The notes under the pieces are model-generated. The model was given only the letters and a program-made list of their open reading frames with translations, searched no databases and had not been told where the DNA came from. This document shows, in pieces, positions 1 to 11,077 of a stretch of DNA of 64,000 bases. The position numbers and the translations under genes were made by a program. The DNA is from Bifidobacterium actinocoloniiforme DSM 22766 (lineage in GTDB: Bacteria > Actinomycetota > Actinomycetes > Actinomycetales > Bifidobacteriaceae), in contig NZ_CP011786.1 in NCBI RefSeq assembly GCF_001263395.1, positions 1,364,001 through 1,428,000 of the forward strand, in the 5' to 3' direction. Each line of letters begins with the position of its first letter. The stretch's first letter is position 1.

Positions 1-212
1 ACCCTTGCCGCTCCTCTATGGCTTCCGCGAAATGCCTCGCCGCTGAGGACCGACCGTTCCCGCCGAAGCCAGCGTCGGTCGGAGAGAATGGTTGCGATAA
101 CATAATTTATTATACACGTCTGTAAGTGAAATACCGAGGAAAACCCTAGTGTCTTTCTGATATCGCAATCGCAAGGCCCGGAGCGATGATCCACCCCTGG
201 ATGAACCTCCGC
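1..212. other. Intergenic region downstream of the GH42 gene
   Basis: No convincing gene is seen here. A TATAAT hexamer lies on the minus strand at 109-114, with only a poor -35 candidate 17 bases upstream, so a leftward promoter for a gene beyond the left edge is possible but weak. TTGCGATA (92-99) and its reverse complement TATCGCAA (161-168) form a widely spaced inverted pair. No T-tract terminator is obvious after the GH42 stop codon. Confidence 0.4.
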
Positions 213-3350
<3,138 letters not shown>

Positions 3351-3354
<4 letters not shown>

Positions 3355-4280
3355 TTCATCTGCTCCTTCATGCTGTTCAACTGCACCGCGTACGCGATGC
3401 CCATCGTGATCACCGCCATTACGATCGCCAACGCCGCCGCGTAATTGCTCTGGTTACCCGAGAACGACAGGTTATACGCGTACATGTTCGGCGTGTAATA
3501 CGTCGTAATCGCGTTACCCGGCACCATGTTCTGCAAAATGCTCGGCTCGTTGAACAACTGGAAGGAACCGATGATCGAGAAAATCACCGTGATCGCCAGC
3601 GAGCCCTTGAGTTCAGGCATCTTGACACGCTTGACTATCTGCCACTCACTGGCACCGTCAATCGCCGCCGCCTCATACAAGGAATGCGGAATCGTGGACA
3701 GGGACGAATAGAAGATCAACATGTTATACCCCGTGAACTCCCACGTGTTGATATTGCCGATCGCCGCCAGGAGCACGCTGGGCTGCAACACGTCGATATG
3801 CACGCCCAGCCAACTATTCAGCGAACCCACCAGGCCATACTTCGCGCCATACACGAATCCCCAAATCAACGCGGACACCACAGCAGGCACCGCGTACGGC
3901 AGGAACGTCGAAATACGGAAGAACTTCGTGCCATGGAGCCTCATCGAATCCAATGCCAACGCCATCAACGCCGCCAACGCCAACATCACAGGCACCTGCA
4001 CCACCGTGAACAACGCCACCCGGCGCACGGAACTCCAAAACTGCCCATCCCTGAACAGCCGCGTGTAATTTGCGAATCCACTGAACACCGTCCCGCCGAT
4101 CATCTTCTGCTGGAAGAACGAGATATACACCGCATACACAATCGGAATCACGAACACCAGCAAGAACACTAAGGCGAACGGCCACATGAACTTCCACCCA
4201 CGCCAATCCGTCCTTCGCCGGTGAACCGTCACCTGAGGCCGGCCTGCAAGCCCACTCGCATCAAGATCCCCGGAAGTCAT
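3351..4280 (-). CDS. Sugar ABC transporter permease, MalF type
   Basis: First gene of the leftward operon and partner of the MalG-type permease. The protein (309 aa from the chosen start) has six predicted membrane helices, the first in FMWPFALVFLLVFVIPIVYA. The MalF-type EAA loop is YEAAAIDGASEWQIVKRVKM. The frame stays open to 4340, but the ATG at 4280 has a purine-rich GAGGGAGAGGG upstream and avoids a poorly conserved 20-residue extension. The usual lipoprotein substrate-binding gene does not precede it: the next gene upstream is the divergent regulator. The binding protein must therefore be encoded elsewhere, or lie beyond the left edge of the window. Confidence 0.9.
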
Positions 4281-4350
4281 CCCAATCCCTCTCCCTCGAA
4301 GGCCGACCGCCGAAAACTTACAGGAGTTCAGGGCAGTCACTCCAAAATGT

Positions 4351-4378
4351 TTGCGTTATCATCTTAACACTTCGCAAT
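4351..4378. promoter_or_regulatory. Operator-like inverted repeat before the permease/GH42 operon
   Basis: GTTA-N6-TAAC (4355-4368) lies inside an outer pair TTGCG (4351-4355) and CGCAA (4374-4378). The site sits 70-100 bases upstream of the first permease start, between two divergent units, as expected for the operator of the adjacent LacI-type regulator. The outer arms are offset by four bases, so the symmetry is imperfect. Confidence 0.35.
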
Positions 4379-4422
4379 AATGTAATATTGCCATACTTAA
4401 GGCCTGAGCGCACGCTGATAGG

Positions 4423-4428
4423 TATAAT
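4423..4428 (+). promoter_or_regulatory. -10 element of the lacI-type regulator promoter
   Basis: A consensus TATAAT hexamer lies 60 bases upstream of the preferred regulator start. The -35 region is poor (TTAAGG at about 4398, spacing 19), which fits a weak or controlled promoter. Its position rules out the TTG at 4428 as start codon. Confidence 0.45.
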
Positions 4429-4487
4429 TGGTCAAGAAAATACCGCTCGGGAAGCTTGCAGCCGATAGATCAAGAGGCCGAATCGAG

Positions 4488-5501
4488 ATGGAACACGCAC
4501 AACCCGCGTCTATGCGCGATGTCGCCAAGGCGGCGGGCGTCTCCGCCCAGACGGTCTCCCGGGTGGCGAATGGTTCCACGGCTGTGCGCCCCCAAACCCA
4601 GCAACGAGTGGAAGCGGCGATGACCAAGCTCGGCTACCGGCCCAACTACGCGGCTCGGGCCCTGAAACACGGACGCTTCAAGAACGTGGGTGTGCTCATG
4701 CACAACATGACCTCAAACGGAAACGTGCGCATCTTGAATGGAATCGTCTCAGCCGCGGCGGAGAGCGGCTACGCGGTGACAGTTCACACCATCAACGGGC
4801 AAGCCAACCAGAGCCTGAACTCAGCCATAACCCACTTCCAGCAACTACCGGTGGACGCGGTGGTGGCCGTGCTGGAACGGCGGGTTCCCGACTTCAACGA
4901 ATTCGATCCGGCAAAAGACCTTCCAGTAGTCCTGATCTCGGAGGACCCAGCTAACCACTGCCCGACAATCGATGCTGACCAGTACGGTTGCTCCACCGCC
5001 ATCGTCGACTATCTGCTGAGCAAGGGGCATCGGACCGTCTACCATGTGGCCGGCCCCTCCTGGTCGCGCGCTGCGGAGAGCCGGGCCAAAGGCTGGAGGG
5101 ACGCCCTGAAGCAGTTCGGAATCCCCCTGCCTAAGACCTATGTCGGCGACTGGGAGGCGGACAGCGGATACCAGGCCGGGCTGGCTCTGGCCCGTGAGGA
5201 GGACTGCACCGCGATCTACGCGGCTAACGACCAAATGGCCTACGGGCTGGTGCAAGGACTGGTAGCCAACGGCAAGCGCGTGCCCCAAGATGTGAGTGTG
5301 ATCGGCGTGGACGACTCCCTGCTGGGCGTGGTGCCGCGGCTGACAATGACCACCATGAGGATGAAGTTCAACGAAATCGGCCGCGAGGCCTTCTCAATGG
5401 CCCGCCGCCAGTGCGAAGGCGAGGAGGTGCCGGTAGGCGTCAAGACCGTGATCCCCGCCGAGCTGATCGAGCGCGGGTCAGTGCGTGACATCAGCGAGTA
5501 A
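4488..5501 (+). CDS. LacI-family transcriptional regulator
   Basis: DNA-binding sugar-responsive repressor (337 aa). The helix-turn-helix is at about residues 9-30 (MRDVAKAAGVSAQTVSRVAN), followed by a hinge rich in Ala and Arg (NYAARALKHGR) and a periplasmic-binding-protein-like effector domain with the usual AANDQMAYGLVQGL and GVDDSLLGVVP segments. The ATG at 4488 follows a TATAAT promoter element and an AGAGG site about 10 bases upstream. It is divergent from the permease/GH42 operon, which is its most likely target. The effector is probably a galactose-containing sugar or breakdown product; this is inferred only from the neighbours. Confidence 0.9.
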   Translation: MEHAQPASMRDVAKAAGVSAQTVSRVANGSTAVRPQTQQRVEAAMTKLGYRPNYAARALKHGRFKNVGVLMHNMTSNGNVRILNGIVSAAAESGYAVTVHTINGQANQSLNSAITHFQQLPVDAVVAVLERRVPDFNEFDPAKDLPVVLISEDPANHCPTIDADQYGCSTAIVDYLLSKGHRTVYHVAGPSWSRAAESRAKGWRDALKQFGIPLPKTYVGDWEADSGYQAGLALAREEDCTAIYAANDQMAYGLVQGLVANGKRVPQDVSVIGVDDSLLGVVPRLTMTTMRMKFNEIGREAFSMARRQCEGEEVPVGVKTVIPAELIERGSVRDISE

Positions 5502-5567
5502 GGGCCCGAACGGCTTGAGAGGCCGCAGGGAAGAACCTTGTTCGCGCAAAGGACCACAATAGAAGGC

Positions 5568-7856
5568 ATGAGCAGAGTGGACGTGCTGAACTTGCAGACC
5601 GGCGACGAGGTGGGAGGCTACACGCTGATCGCCCCGCTGGGCGGCGGGGCGATGGGCTCAGTCTGGCGGGTCCAGGACGACGGGGGCACCGACTACGCGA
5701 TGAAGGTCCTGCGGGACTCCCTGGCCGAGAAGGACGGCCAGGCGGATGGTCAGGGGGGAACGGACCGGGCATCCGCCCGCGAGCGCCTACGCCGGGAAGC
5801 CATGTCCCTGCGGCGGATCGACCACCCCGGGGTCTGCCGGATTGTGGACATGGAGCTGGACGACTCGCTGGCCTTCATCGTCACCGAACTGATCGAGGGG
5901 CTGAACCTGAGCGACGATGTGTCCACGAACGGAGCCTACAGCGGCGATGACCTGGAGCGCTTGGCCGCCAAGCTGATCGACGCGGTGGCCGCCGTCCACC
6001 GGGCGGGCATCGTCCACAGGGACATCAAGCCCACGAACGTGATGATTTCCGCCGCCGGTCCGGTCCTAGTGGATTTCGGCATCGCTATGGGCGCGGGCGA
6101 AGCGCACGTGACCCGCACCGGGCTCGTGATGGGCACGCCGGGATTCATAGCCCCGGAGGTGATCGATGGGGCCGAGTCGGACGAGGAATCGGACTGGTGG
6201 AGCACGGCCGCAGTATTGGCTTACGCGGCCTGCGGCAAGCCGGTCTTCGGTTCCCAACCCATGATGGCCGTGTTGGAACGGGCGGCCTCGGGATCGGCGG
6301 ACTTAACCGGGCTGCCAGCCCGGACCATGGCGGCTTTCCGGGCCGCCCTCAGCCCCCGCAGGCAGGACAGGCCCAGGCCCCAAGCCCTGCTGGACGCCAT
6401 AGGGCTGGACGCCCTGCAACCTGAGCTCTGGGAGCGGGACGACGAACCGGACGATCAACAAGACAGCGAACAGGGCGAGGACAGCGGCGAAAGCGGACAG
6501 AGCCAGCCTGGCGACGAGGAAAGCGAAGGGGTGGTGCGCCCTTTTGGCGCAAGCTCTTCGACTGATCGGCGACCTGGGCCCAGCGGCGGCGCGCAGGCCA
6601 GCGGAGTTGGAGATGCGAGAAATCTGACGGCCGGCGAAACCACGCAGGTTCTAGGGGGCCCAGCAAGCAACCCCCGCCTGACCTGGCGGACTCAAAACGT
6701 CGATACTGCTCGCACCCAGGCCCTGGCCGACAGCGGCCCGGAGGATGCAACGACCCTAGCTGGACTGACCCGCACGCTGCCCGCCAAGGAATCGGAGTTG
6801 GGCGCCACGGCCGACTGGGACGAAGCGGAGGACGGAGCCGAGGACGACGCGGAAAAGACCTGGGTCGGCGGTCCTTCCAGCGCCACGCGGACCCTGCCAG
6901 CCATGACCACGGCGCTGCCGGCGGAGGTTGGAGGACCAAGCCTCCAAGCCGGAACCATGGCCCAGGCGGCGCCGCGCATAGCGCCCGAAGCGGCCGTCCC
7001 AGGCCAGTACGCGGCTCCAGCCACCCCCTATGGCCCTTACGCCCAAGCCCCCCTTGACCCCCCTGCCGCTGTACGCTGGAGGGAGCGCTACAAGCGGGGC
7101 AGGCCGGTTCTGTGGATGATCGGCCTGCTGGCCGCCGCCCTGGCCGCACTGACCCCGTTCTCCGCCTGTCTACTCTCCTCCCTGGCCCTATGGGCGCTGG
7201 CCACCGCCGGTCTGAGCCTGGGCGGGCAGATGAGCCGGGAACTCAAGCGGGGCGATGGCCGACGCCGGCGGGACGCGCTTCTGAACCTGGCAAGCCTGCC
7301 CTGGTTGGCCATCAAAGCCCTCGCGATGACCCTGCCCCGCCTGCTCATCCTCCTAACCACTGACGCCCTGGGGCTGGCAGCAGGCGGCTGGCTCTTGGGA
7401 ACCCCCAAGGTCAGCGGGAAGCTGGGGCTCTTCGGCGCCGTCATCCCGCTCCCCCTAGTGGCTGGCAAGTCCTCATCGGCGGCGGGCCTGCTGGCTGCCA
7501 CCTGCGCGCTTGTCGGCTGGCTCCTGGCGGCTTTCGCTGGTGGCGGAGGAGGGGCGTCGAATTCAGCCACCGCTCCTGGCACGAAGGATTGGAGGCTGGC
7601 AGTGCGCCTGGGAGCCGGTGCCCTGCCAGGCAAGGGCGCCCAGGAGAGGGAGGCGGAGCAAGCCCAGCAGGCGGCGGCAGCGGGCCTGAGCGGCCAAGCG
7701 GACCCACTCCAGGGGACTCCAGCCCAGGCCAGCCGCAGGCGTCCGCTGATTCTGCTGGCCCTGTGGGTGCTCATCCTAGGTGTGTTGCTGGCCTTCATCG
7801 CCTCGGGCACCACCCTGGACTGGGCTCCAATCACGCTCATGCCCGCGAGCTCCTGA
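5568..7856 (+). CDS. Membrane-anchored serine/threonine protein kinase
   Basis: Hanks-type kinase (762 aa from ATG 5568). Glycine loop GGGAMGSV at 25-32, ATP-binding lysine K46 in YAMKVL, catalytic loop HRDIKPTNVM at 150-159, DFG at 169-171 and GFIAPEV at 192-198 are all intact, so it should be active. After the kinase fold (to about 275) comes a long acidic, Ser/Pro/Thr-rich linker with several TRTLPA-like phosphoacceptor-type motifs. The C-terminal third is hydrophobic, with about five membrane segments and a last helix near residues 735-755. It lacks PASTA repeats, so it does not sense muropeptides in the PknB manner. Upstream TTG codons are in frame but less likely. A possible partner is the pseudokinase domain fused to MurJ at 17588-22108; this is inference. 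Confidence 0.87.
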   Translation: MSRVDVLNLQTGDEVGGYTLIAPLGGGAMGSVWRVQDDGGTDYAMKVLRDSLAEKDGQADGQGGTDRASARERLRREAMSLRRIDHPGVCRIVDMELDDSLAFIVTELIEGLNLSDDVSTNGAYSGDDLERLAAKLIDAVAAVHRAGIVHRDIKPTNVMISAAGPVLVDFGIAMGAGEAHVTRTGLVMGTPGFIAPEVIDGAESDEESDWWSTAAVLAYAACGKPVFGSQPMMAVLERAASGSADLTGLPARTMAAFRAALSPRRQDRPRPQALLDAIGLDALQPELWERDDEPDDQQDSEQGEDSGESGQSQPGDEESEGVVRPFGASSSTDRRPGPSGGAQASGVGDARNLTAGETTQVLGGPASNPRLTWRTQNVDTARTQALADSGPEDATTLAGLTRTLPAKESELGATADWDEAEDGAEDDAEKTWVGGPSSATRTLPAMTTALPAEVGGPSLQAGTMAQAAPRIAPEAAVPGQYAAPATPYGPYAQAPLDPPAAVRWRERYKRGRPVLWMIGLLAAALAALTPFSACLLSSLALWALATAGLSLGGQMSRELKRGDGRRRRDALLNLASLPWLAIKALAMTLPRLLILLTTDALGLAAGGWLLGTPKVSGKLGLFGAVIPLPLVAGKSSSAAGLLAATCALVGWLLAAFAGGGGGASNSATAPGTKDWRLAVRLGAGALPGKGAQEREAEQAQQAAAAGLSGQADPLQGTPAQASRRRPLILLALWVLILGVLLAFIASGTTLDWAPITLMPASS

Positions 7857-7957
7857 GACCGGATGAGCCCTGGCGCCAGCGACCTGGAACCAGCGGAGCC
7901 CATCTTCTCTTTTCTTGGCTACACTTAGTGCACGAGATTGGCGAAAGGAACGTGGAT

Positions 7958-8947
7958 ATGGCCCAAAAGCACCCCCAGCAGTCCCAACAGGAGCGCACGG
8001 TGCGCCCGAACGCGAGCTCCAACCGGGCGGCCAAAGAAGCCCAGGAGCGCGCGCACCAGGAGGAATTGGCCCGGGAAGGACGCCAACAGACCATCATCGG
8101 TGTGGTCGCGGCCGTCATCGTTATCGCCCTGGTGGCCGCAGGCGGCTTCTTCTACTGGCGCTCGCACCGCCCTGCCGCCGAGGACTCGCCCTCCTCAATC
8201 AAGCAGGCTTACCAGGCGGTGGAACAGGTCAAAGTGAAGCCCCGGGACGCCAACAGCCAGGGGGGCTTCCTCCTGTCCAAGGACGGCGTGGGCAAGAGCG
8301 TGGCCGGGGCCCCCACCGTGGAAATCTATATGGACTTCATGTGCCCCGGTTGCGCCGCGCTCAACCGCAGCCTGGACCCCACGTTGAACAAGATGATGGA
8401 CGCGGGTCAACTCAACCTGGAAATCTACCCGATGAGCTTCATGGACCGGCTCACCACAGACGAGTACTCGGCCCGGGCCGGCTCCGCAGGAATCTACCTG
8501 CTGGAGCACGACTCGAAGCACTACATGGCGTACATGTCGAACCTGTACGCGAAAGACTTCCAACCCGACGAGTCCAACTACCAGCCCGTCTCGGACGCGC
8601 GTCTCAAGGAGCAGATGCTCAAGGCCGGGGTGAGCGAGCAAGTGGCCGATGAGGCGCTCAAGGGGCAGTACAAGGAGTGGCTGTCCAAGATGAACAAGTA
8701 CACCCCCATGCGCTCCGAGCTGTGGAACACGAGCGGCTCAAGCAAGGGGTCGATGACCACCCCGACGGTACGCATCAACAAGCGTTTCTGGTCGGTGGAC
8801 TCCCCATCCAAGGCGGGCATGGACACGGTTAGCGGCTTCCTGGCCGCGGTTGGTCTGCCGGCCGCTCAGGTGGGCCAAGCGGGCCGGATGCCGTCGATTG
8901 GGGACAAGGGGGCGCCGATTGCGCTCACAGCGAGTTCGCGGCAGTGA
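7958..8947 (+). CDS. DsbA-family thiol-disulfide protein, membrane anchored
   Basis: Thioredoxin-fold protein (329 aa) facing the cell exterior. A charged cytoplasmic N-terminus (1-45, Gln/Glu/Arg-rich) precedes one membrane helix at about 46-67. The active site is C129-P-G-C132 in DFMCPGCAALN, and the cis-proline loop is TTPTVRIN near residue 271. Actinobacterial proteins of this type introduce or shuffle disulfides in exported proteins. The ATG at 7958 is chosen because GAAAGGAA lies eight bases upstream; a GTG six bases earlier is too close to it. The short 100-base gap after the kinase gene holds no terminator, so co-transcription is possible. Confidence 0.88.
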   Translation: MAQKHPQQSQQERTVRPNASSNRAAKEAQERAHQEELAREGRQQTIIGVVAAVIVIALVAAGGFFYWRSHRPAAEDSPSSIKQAYQAVEQVKVKPRDANSQGGFLLSKDGVGKSVAGAPTVEIYMDFMCPGCAALNRSLDPTLNKMMDAGQLNLEIYPMSFMDRLTTDEYSARAGSAGIYLLEHDSKHYMAYMSNLYAKDFQPDESNYQPVSDARLKEQMLKAGVSEQVADEALKGQYKEWLSKMNKYTPMRSELWNTSGSSKGSMTTPTVRINKRFWSVDSPSKAGMDTVSGFLAAVGLPAAQVGQAGRMPSIGDKGAPIALTASSRQ

Positions 8948-8948
8948 C

Positions 8949-8978
8949 TTGAGGGTCGCCCGCAGTATGTGCTAAGGT
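8949..8978 (+). promoter_or_regulatory. Predicted promoter for the tRNA-Thr transcript
   Basis: TTGAGG (8949-8954), an 18-base spacer and TAAGGT (8973-8978) give a sigma-70-type promoter immediately after the DsbA-like stop codon. The predicted start near 8985 leaves a leader of over 200 bases before the tRNA. Confidence 0.45.
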
Positions 8979-8984
8979 GAACGA

Positions 8985-9206
8985 CCTTGCCTGCGTGAGA
9001 GTTTGAGCCCTCGAACCAGGCGGACCGGCGTCCTGCGGACGTGCTGGCCCACAATTGAATATGAAGCCCTTGCCGGATTCGGTTTCGATCGCATGGCCAA
9101 GGAGCTTAGGACGGTTTTGGGATGTGGCTCACAGAACGGCCACGTCGTTACAAAACAATAGTATGCTGACTGATGCGTTGCGCGTTCGCATACTAGCGCA
9201 CTCACC
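8985..9206 (+). other. Structured leader upstream of tRNA-Thr
   Basis: No supported gene. The segment contains pairing elements: GCCTG (8989-8993) with CAGGC (9017-9021), and CGTCC-TGC-GGACG (about 9029-9041). A 50-codon frame from the ATG at 9061 lacks a ribosome-binding site and runs into the tRNA. The region is long for a tRNA leader and could hold a small RNA. Confidence 0.3.
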
Positions 9207-9280
9207 GCCTCCTTAGCTCAGTTGGCCAGAGCAGCCGCCTTGTAAGCGGCAGGTCGTCAGTTCGAATCTGACAGGAGGCT
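9207..9280 (+). tRNA. tRNA-Thr (anticodon UGU)
   Basis: 74-base cloverleaf. The acceptor stem GCCTCCT pairs with AGGAGGC. The D-arm is AGCTCAGTTGGCCAGAGC. The anticodon stem GCCGC/GCGGC encloses the loop CTTGTAA, giving UGU, which reads ACA threonine codons. The T-arm GTCAG-TTCGAAT-CTGAC is standard. The discriminator base is T and the 3' CCA is not encoded. Confidence 0.95.
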
Positions 9281-9455
9281 CGCTGAGAACACTTGTCTGG
9301 ACACGCCTTACGGGTGGCGTCCGGCCTCGGCCCCCTCAACGGGAGCGGCCCGGACTACCGGCCCGCAAACGAATACTTCTCTCGAGTAAGATTCCGAAGG
9401 TTTCGGCCTGCGGAGACAGGACGAAGCGCTTTCTCCAACCAGCTTCGTCCGTTTG

Positions 9456-9498
9456 CAGGGGCGGGAACATCCCCTTCAATCCCGCCCCTGATTTCTTT
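9456..9498 (+). terminator. Rho-independent terminator after tRNA-Thr
   Basis: A perfect 10-bp stem CAGGGGCGGG/CCCGCCCCTG with a 15-base loop is followed by ATTTCTTT. It should end the transcript that includes tRNA-Thr. Confidence 0.7.
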
Positions 9499-9504
9499 GT
9501 GGAC

Positions 9505-9533
9505 CGTTTGTGGAGGCACAACCTCCACAAACG
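9505..9533. repeat. 12-bp perfect inverted repeat with 5-base loop
   Basis: CGTTTGTGGAGG and CCTCCACAAACG flank CACAA. No T-tract follows, so a terminator is less likely than an operator or an RNA processing or stability stem. It is about 115 bases upstream of the transglycosylase-like gene. Confidence 0.6.
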
Positions 9534-9647
9534 CTTCACAGGTGCCCCGACAATTGTGCATATTTACACATGTCCGCGCCCACCTCCACGGAAGCCACAC
9601 ATCGCACCGATAGAGTCGGGTCTATTGCGTGCACGAAAGGAGCGACC

Positions 9648-11072
9648 ATGAGTAGACGGTGGACACCGCAGCAATTCGTGATCAAGCGCCGCATCCGCGT
9701 CATCGCTTGCGCCGCCCTGGTGGCCGTTGCCATAATCGGCTCATTCGCCTTCACTGCGCGTAAATCAGTGGCCTTGACCGTCAACGGTCAGACCCGTCAG
9801 GTCACCACCTACGCTTCCAGCGTGGATGCCTTGCTCCAGCAAGAAGGCATCGATCGCAAGACCCACGACCTGGTTGAGACCTCCGCCGGCGGGCAGCTGG
9901 TGGACCACGGGACAGTGACCGTGCAGTCCGCCTACCAGACCACGATTTCGATCGACGGACAGCAAGTGCCCTTCTGGACCACCGCCAGCTCGGCCGAACA
10001 GCTCCTGGGCTTCTTCGAGGCCAACCGCCGCAACGCCGCCAAGGTGAGCGTGGACATCAAGAACGTATACAACCAACTAACCGGCGGACTAGCCATCAAC
10101 CAGGCGGGTCCGGTGACCGTCATAGCGGACGGCAAGACATCAGTGGCGCCCGACGGCAAGTTGCCGGCCGCCTCGATCCTGGACTCCAAGGGCATAGTCC
10201 TGGGCAAGGAGGACCGCGTCTCTGCGGAGAAGGGCGCCGGCACCACCATCCTGCGCGTACAGCGGGTCACCCACGGGCAGACGATCAAAATGGTGGCCCT
10301 GCCCTTCGGCAGCCGCACGGTAGTTGACACCAGCCTGGCCCCAGGGCAGACCGTCATCCGCCAGCAAGGCCAGGCGGGCCAGAAGAAGCAGACCTACCAG
10401 ACCACATTCGTGGACGGCGAAGCCGAGTCCTCCATCTTGATCAATGAAGAGACCGTGGCCGTGCCGCTGGACCAGATCATCGCCGTCGGACCGGAGCAGC
10501 AAGCAGCCCAAGGCGGCTCAGCGGATGCCAACAAGCAGGGCGGTGAGAACGACAAGAAGAACGGAGAGGATAAGGACAAGGACCAGTCCAGCAAGCAAGA
10601 AGCGGCGAAGCCCAGCCAAAACGACGGCCAGAACGGGGCCTCCACCCCCTCAAAGCCTACGTCCACGCCTGCGCCCGCTCAACCTGCGCCACCCGCTCAG
10701 CCAGCTCCTGCGCCCCCCGCACCGCCGGCCCCTCCCGCGCCTTCCGAAAGCGGCCTGTGGCATGCCAGCCCCGCCGCCGCGCAAAGTTTCGCCGCCGGTG
10801 CCGCCGCCCAACGCGGCTGGACCGGCCAGCAATTCGATGACCTGGTGAAACTGTGGAACCGGGAATCGGGTTGGAGATGGTCTGCGGAAAACCCCGGTTC
10901 AGGCGCCTATGGCATCCCCCAGTCCTTGCCTGGCAGCAAAATGGCCGCATTCGGCGCCAACTGGCGCGATGACGCCGCCATCCAGATCGCGTGGGGTCTG
11001 AGCTACATCGCCTCCGCCTACGGCAACCCCAGCGCCGCCTGGCAGCACTCTGAGAGATTCAATTGGTACTGA
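9648..11072 (+). CDS. G5-domain transglycosylase-like (Rpf-type) cell-wall protein
   Basis: Secreted or membrane-tethered peptidoglycan-active protein (474 aa). An N-terminal membrane/signal segment lies at about 17-36. It is followed by DUF348-type repeats (e.g. SVALTVNGQTRQVTTYASS), a G5 domain at about 190-285 and a long hydrophilic then Pro/Ala-rich linker (about 290-370). The C-terminal lysozyme-like domain has the putative catalytic glutamate in LWNRESGW and the conserved GAYGIPQSLPG. The architecture is like RpfB of actinobacteria, with a transglycosylase domain at the end. ATG 9648 has GAAAGGAG seven bases upstream. It probably remodels the wall during growth or exit from dormancy. 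ksgA follows immediately, as rpfB-ksgA does in many actinobacteria. Confidence 0.88.
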   Translation: MSRRWTPQQFVIKRRIRVIACAALVAVAIIGSFAFTARKSVALTVNGQTRQVTTYASSVDALLQQEGIDRKTHDLVETSAGGQLVDHGTVTVQSAYQTTISIDGQQVPFWTTASSAEQLLGFFEANRRNAAKVSVDIKNVYNQLTGGLAINQAGPVTVIADGKTSVAPDGKLPAASILDSKGIVLGKEDRVSAEKGAGTTILRVQRVTHGQTIKMVALPFGSRTVVDTSLAPGQTVIRQQGQAGQKKQTYQTTFVDGEAESSILINEETVAVPLDQIIAVGPEQQAAQGGSADANKQGGENDKKNGEDKDKDQSSKQEAAKPSQNDGQNGASTPSKPTSTPAPAQPAPPAQPAPAPPAPPAPPAPSESGLWHASPAAAQSFAAGAAAQRGWTGQQFDDLVKLWNRESGWRWSAENPGSGAYGIPQSLPGSKMAAFGANWRDDAAIQIAWGLSYIASAYGNPSAAWQHSERFNWY

Positions 11073-11077
11073 GCCCC

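Larger units (their letters stand above)
9281..9647 (+). other. Gene-free region with several strong hairpins
   Basis: No credible coding frame. Three strong stems follow one another. GGACGAAGC (9419-9427) pairs with GCTTCGTCC (9442-9450). CAGGGGCGGG (9456-9465) pairs with CCCGCCCCTG (9481-9490) and is followed by a T-rich stretch. CGTTTGTGGAGG (9505-9516) pairs with CCTCCACAAACG (9522-9533). The first two may belong to an RNA downstream of the tRNA that ends at the terminator; the third may be an operator or leader hairpin of the wall-protein gene at 9648. Confidence 0.55.

Noticed and set aside
9061-9216. Short frame MKPLPDSVSIAWP before tRNA-Thr
   Set aside because: No ribosome-binding site, and the frame ends inside the tRNA gene.
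9281-9500. c-di-AMP (ydaO) riboswitch before the Rpf-like gene
   Set aside because: Such riboswitches precede rpf genes in other actinobacteria, but the conserved ydaO core sequences could not be found here.
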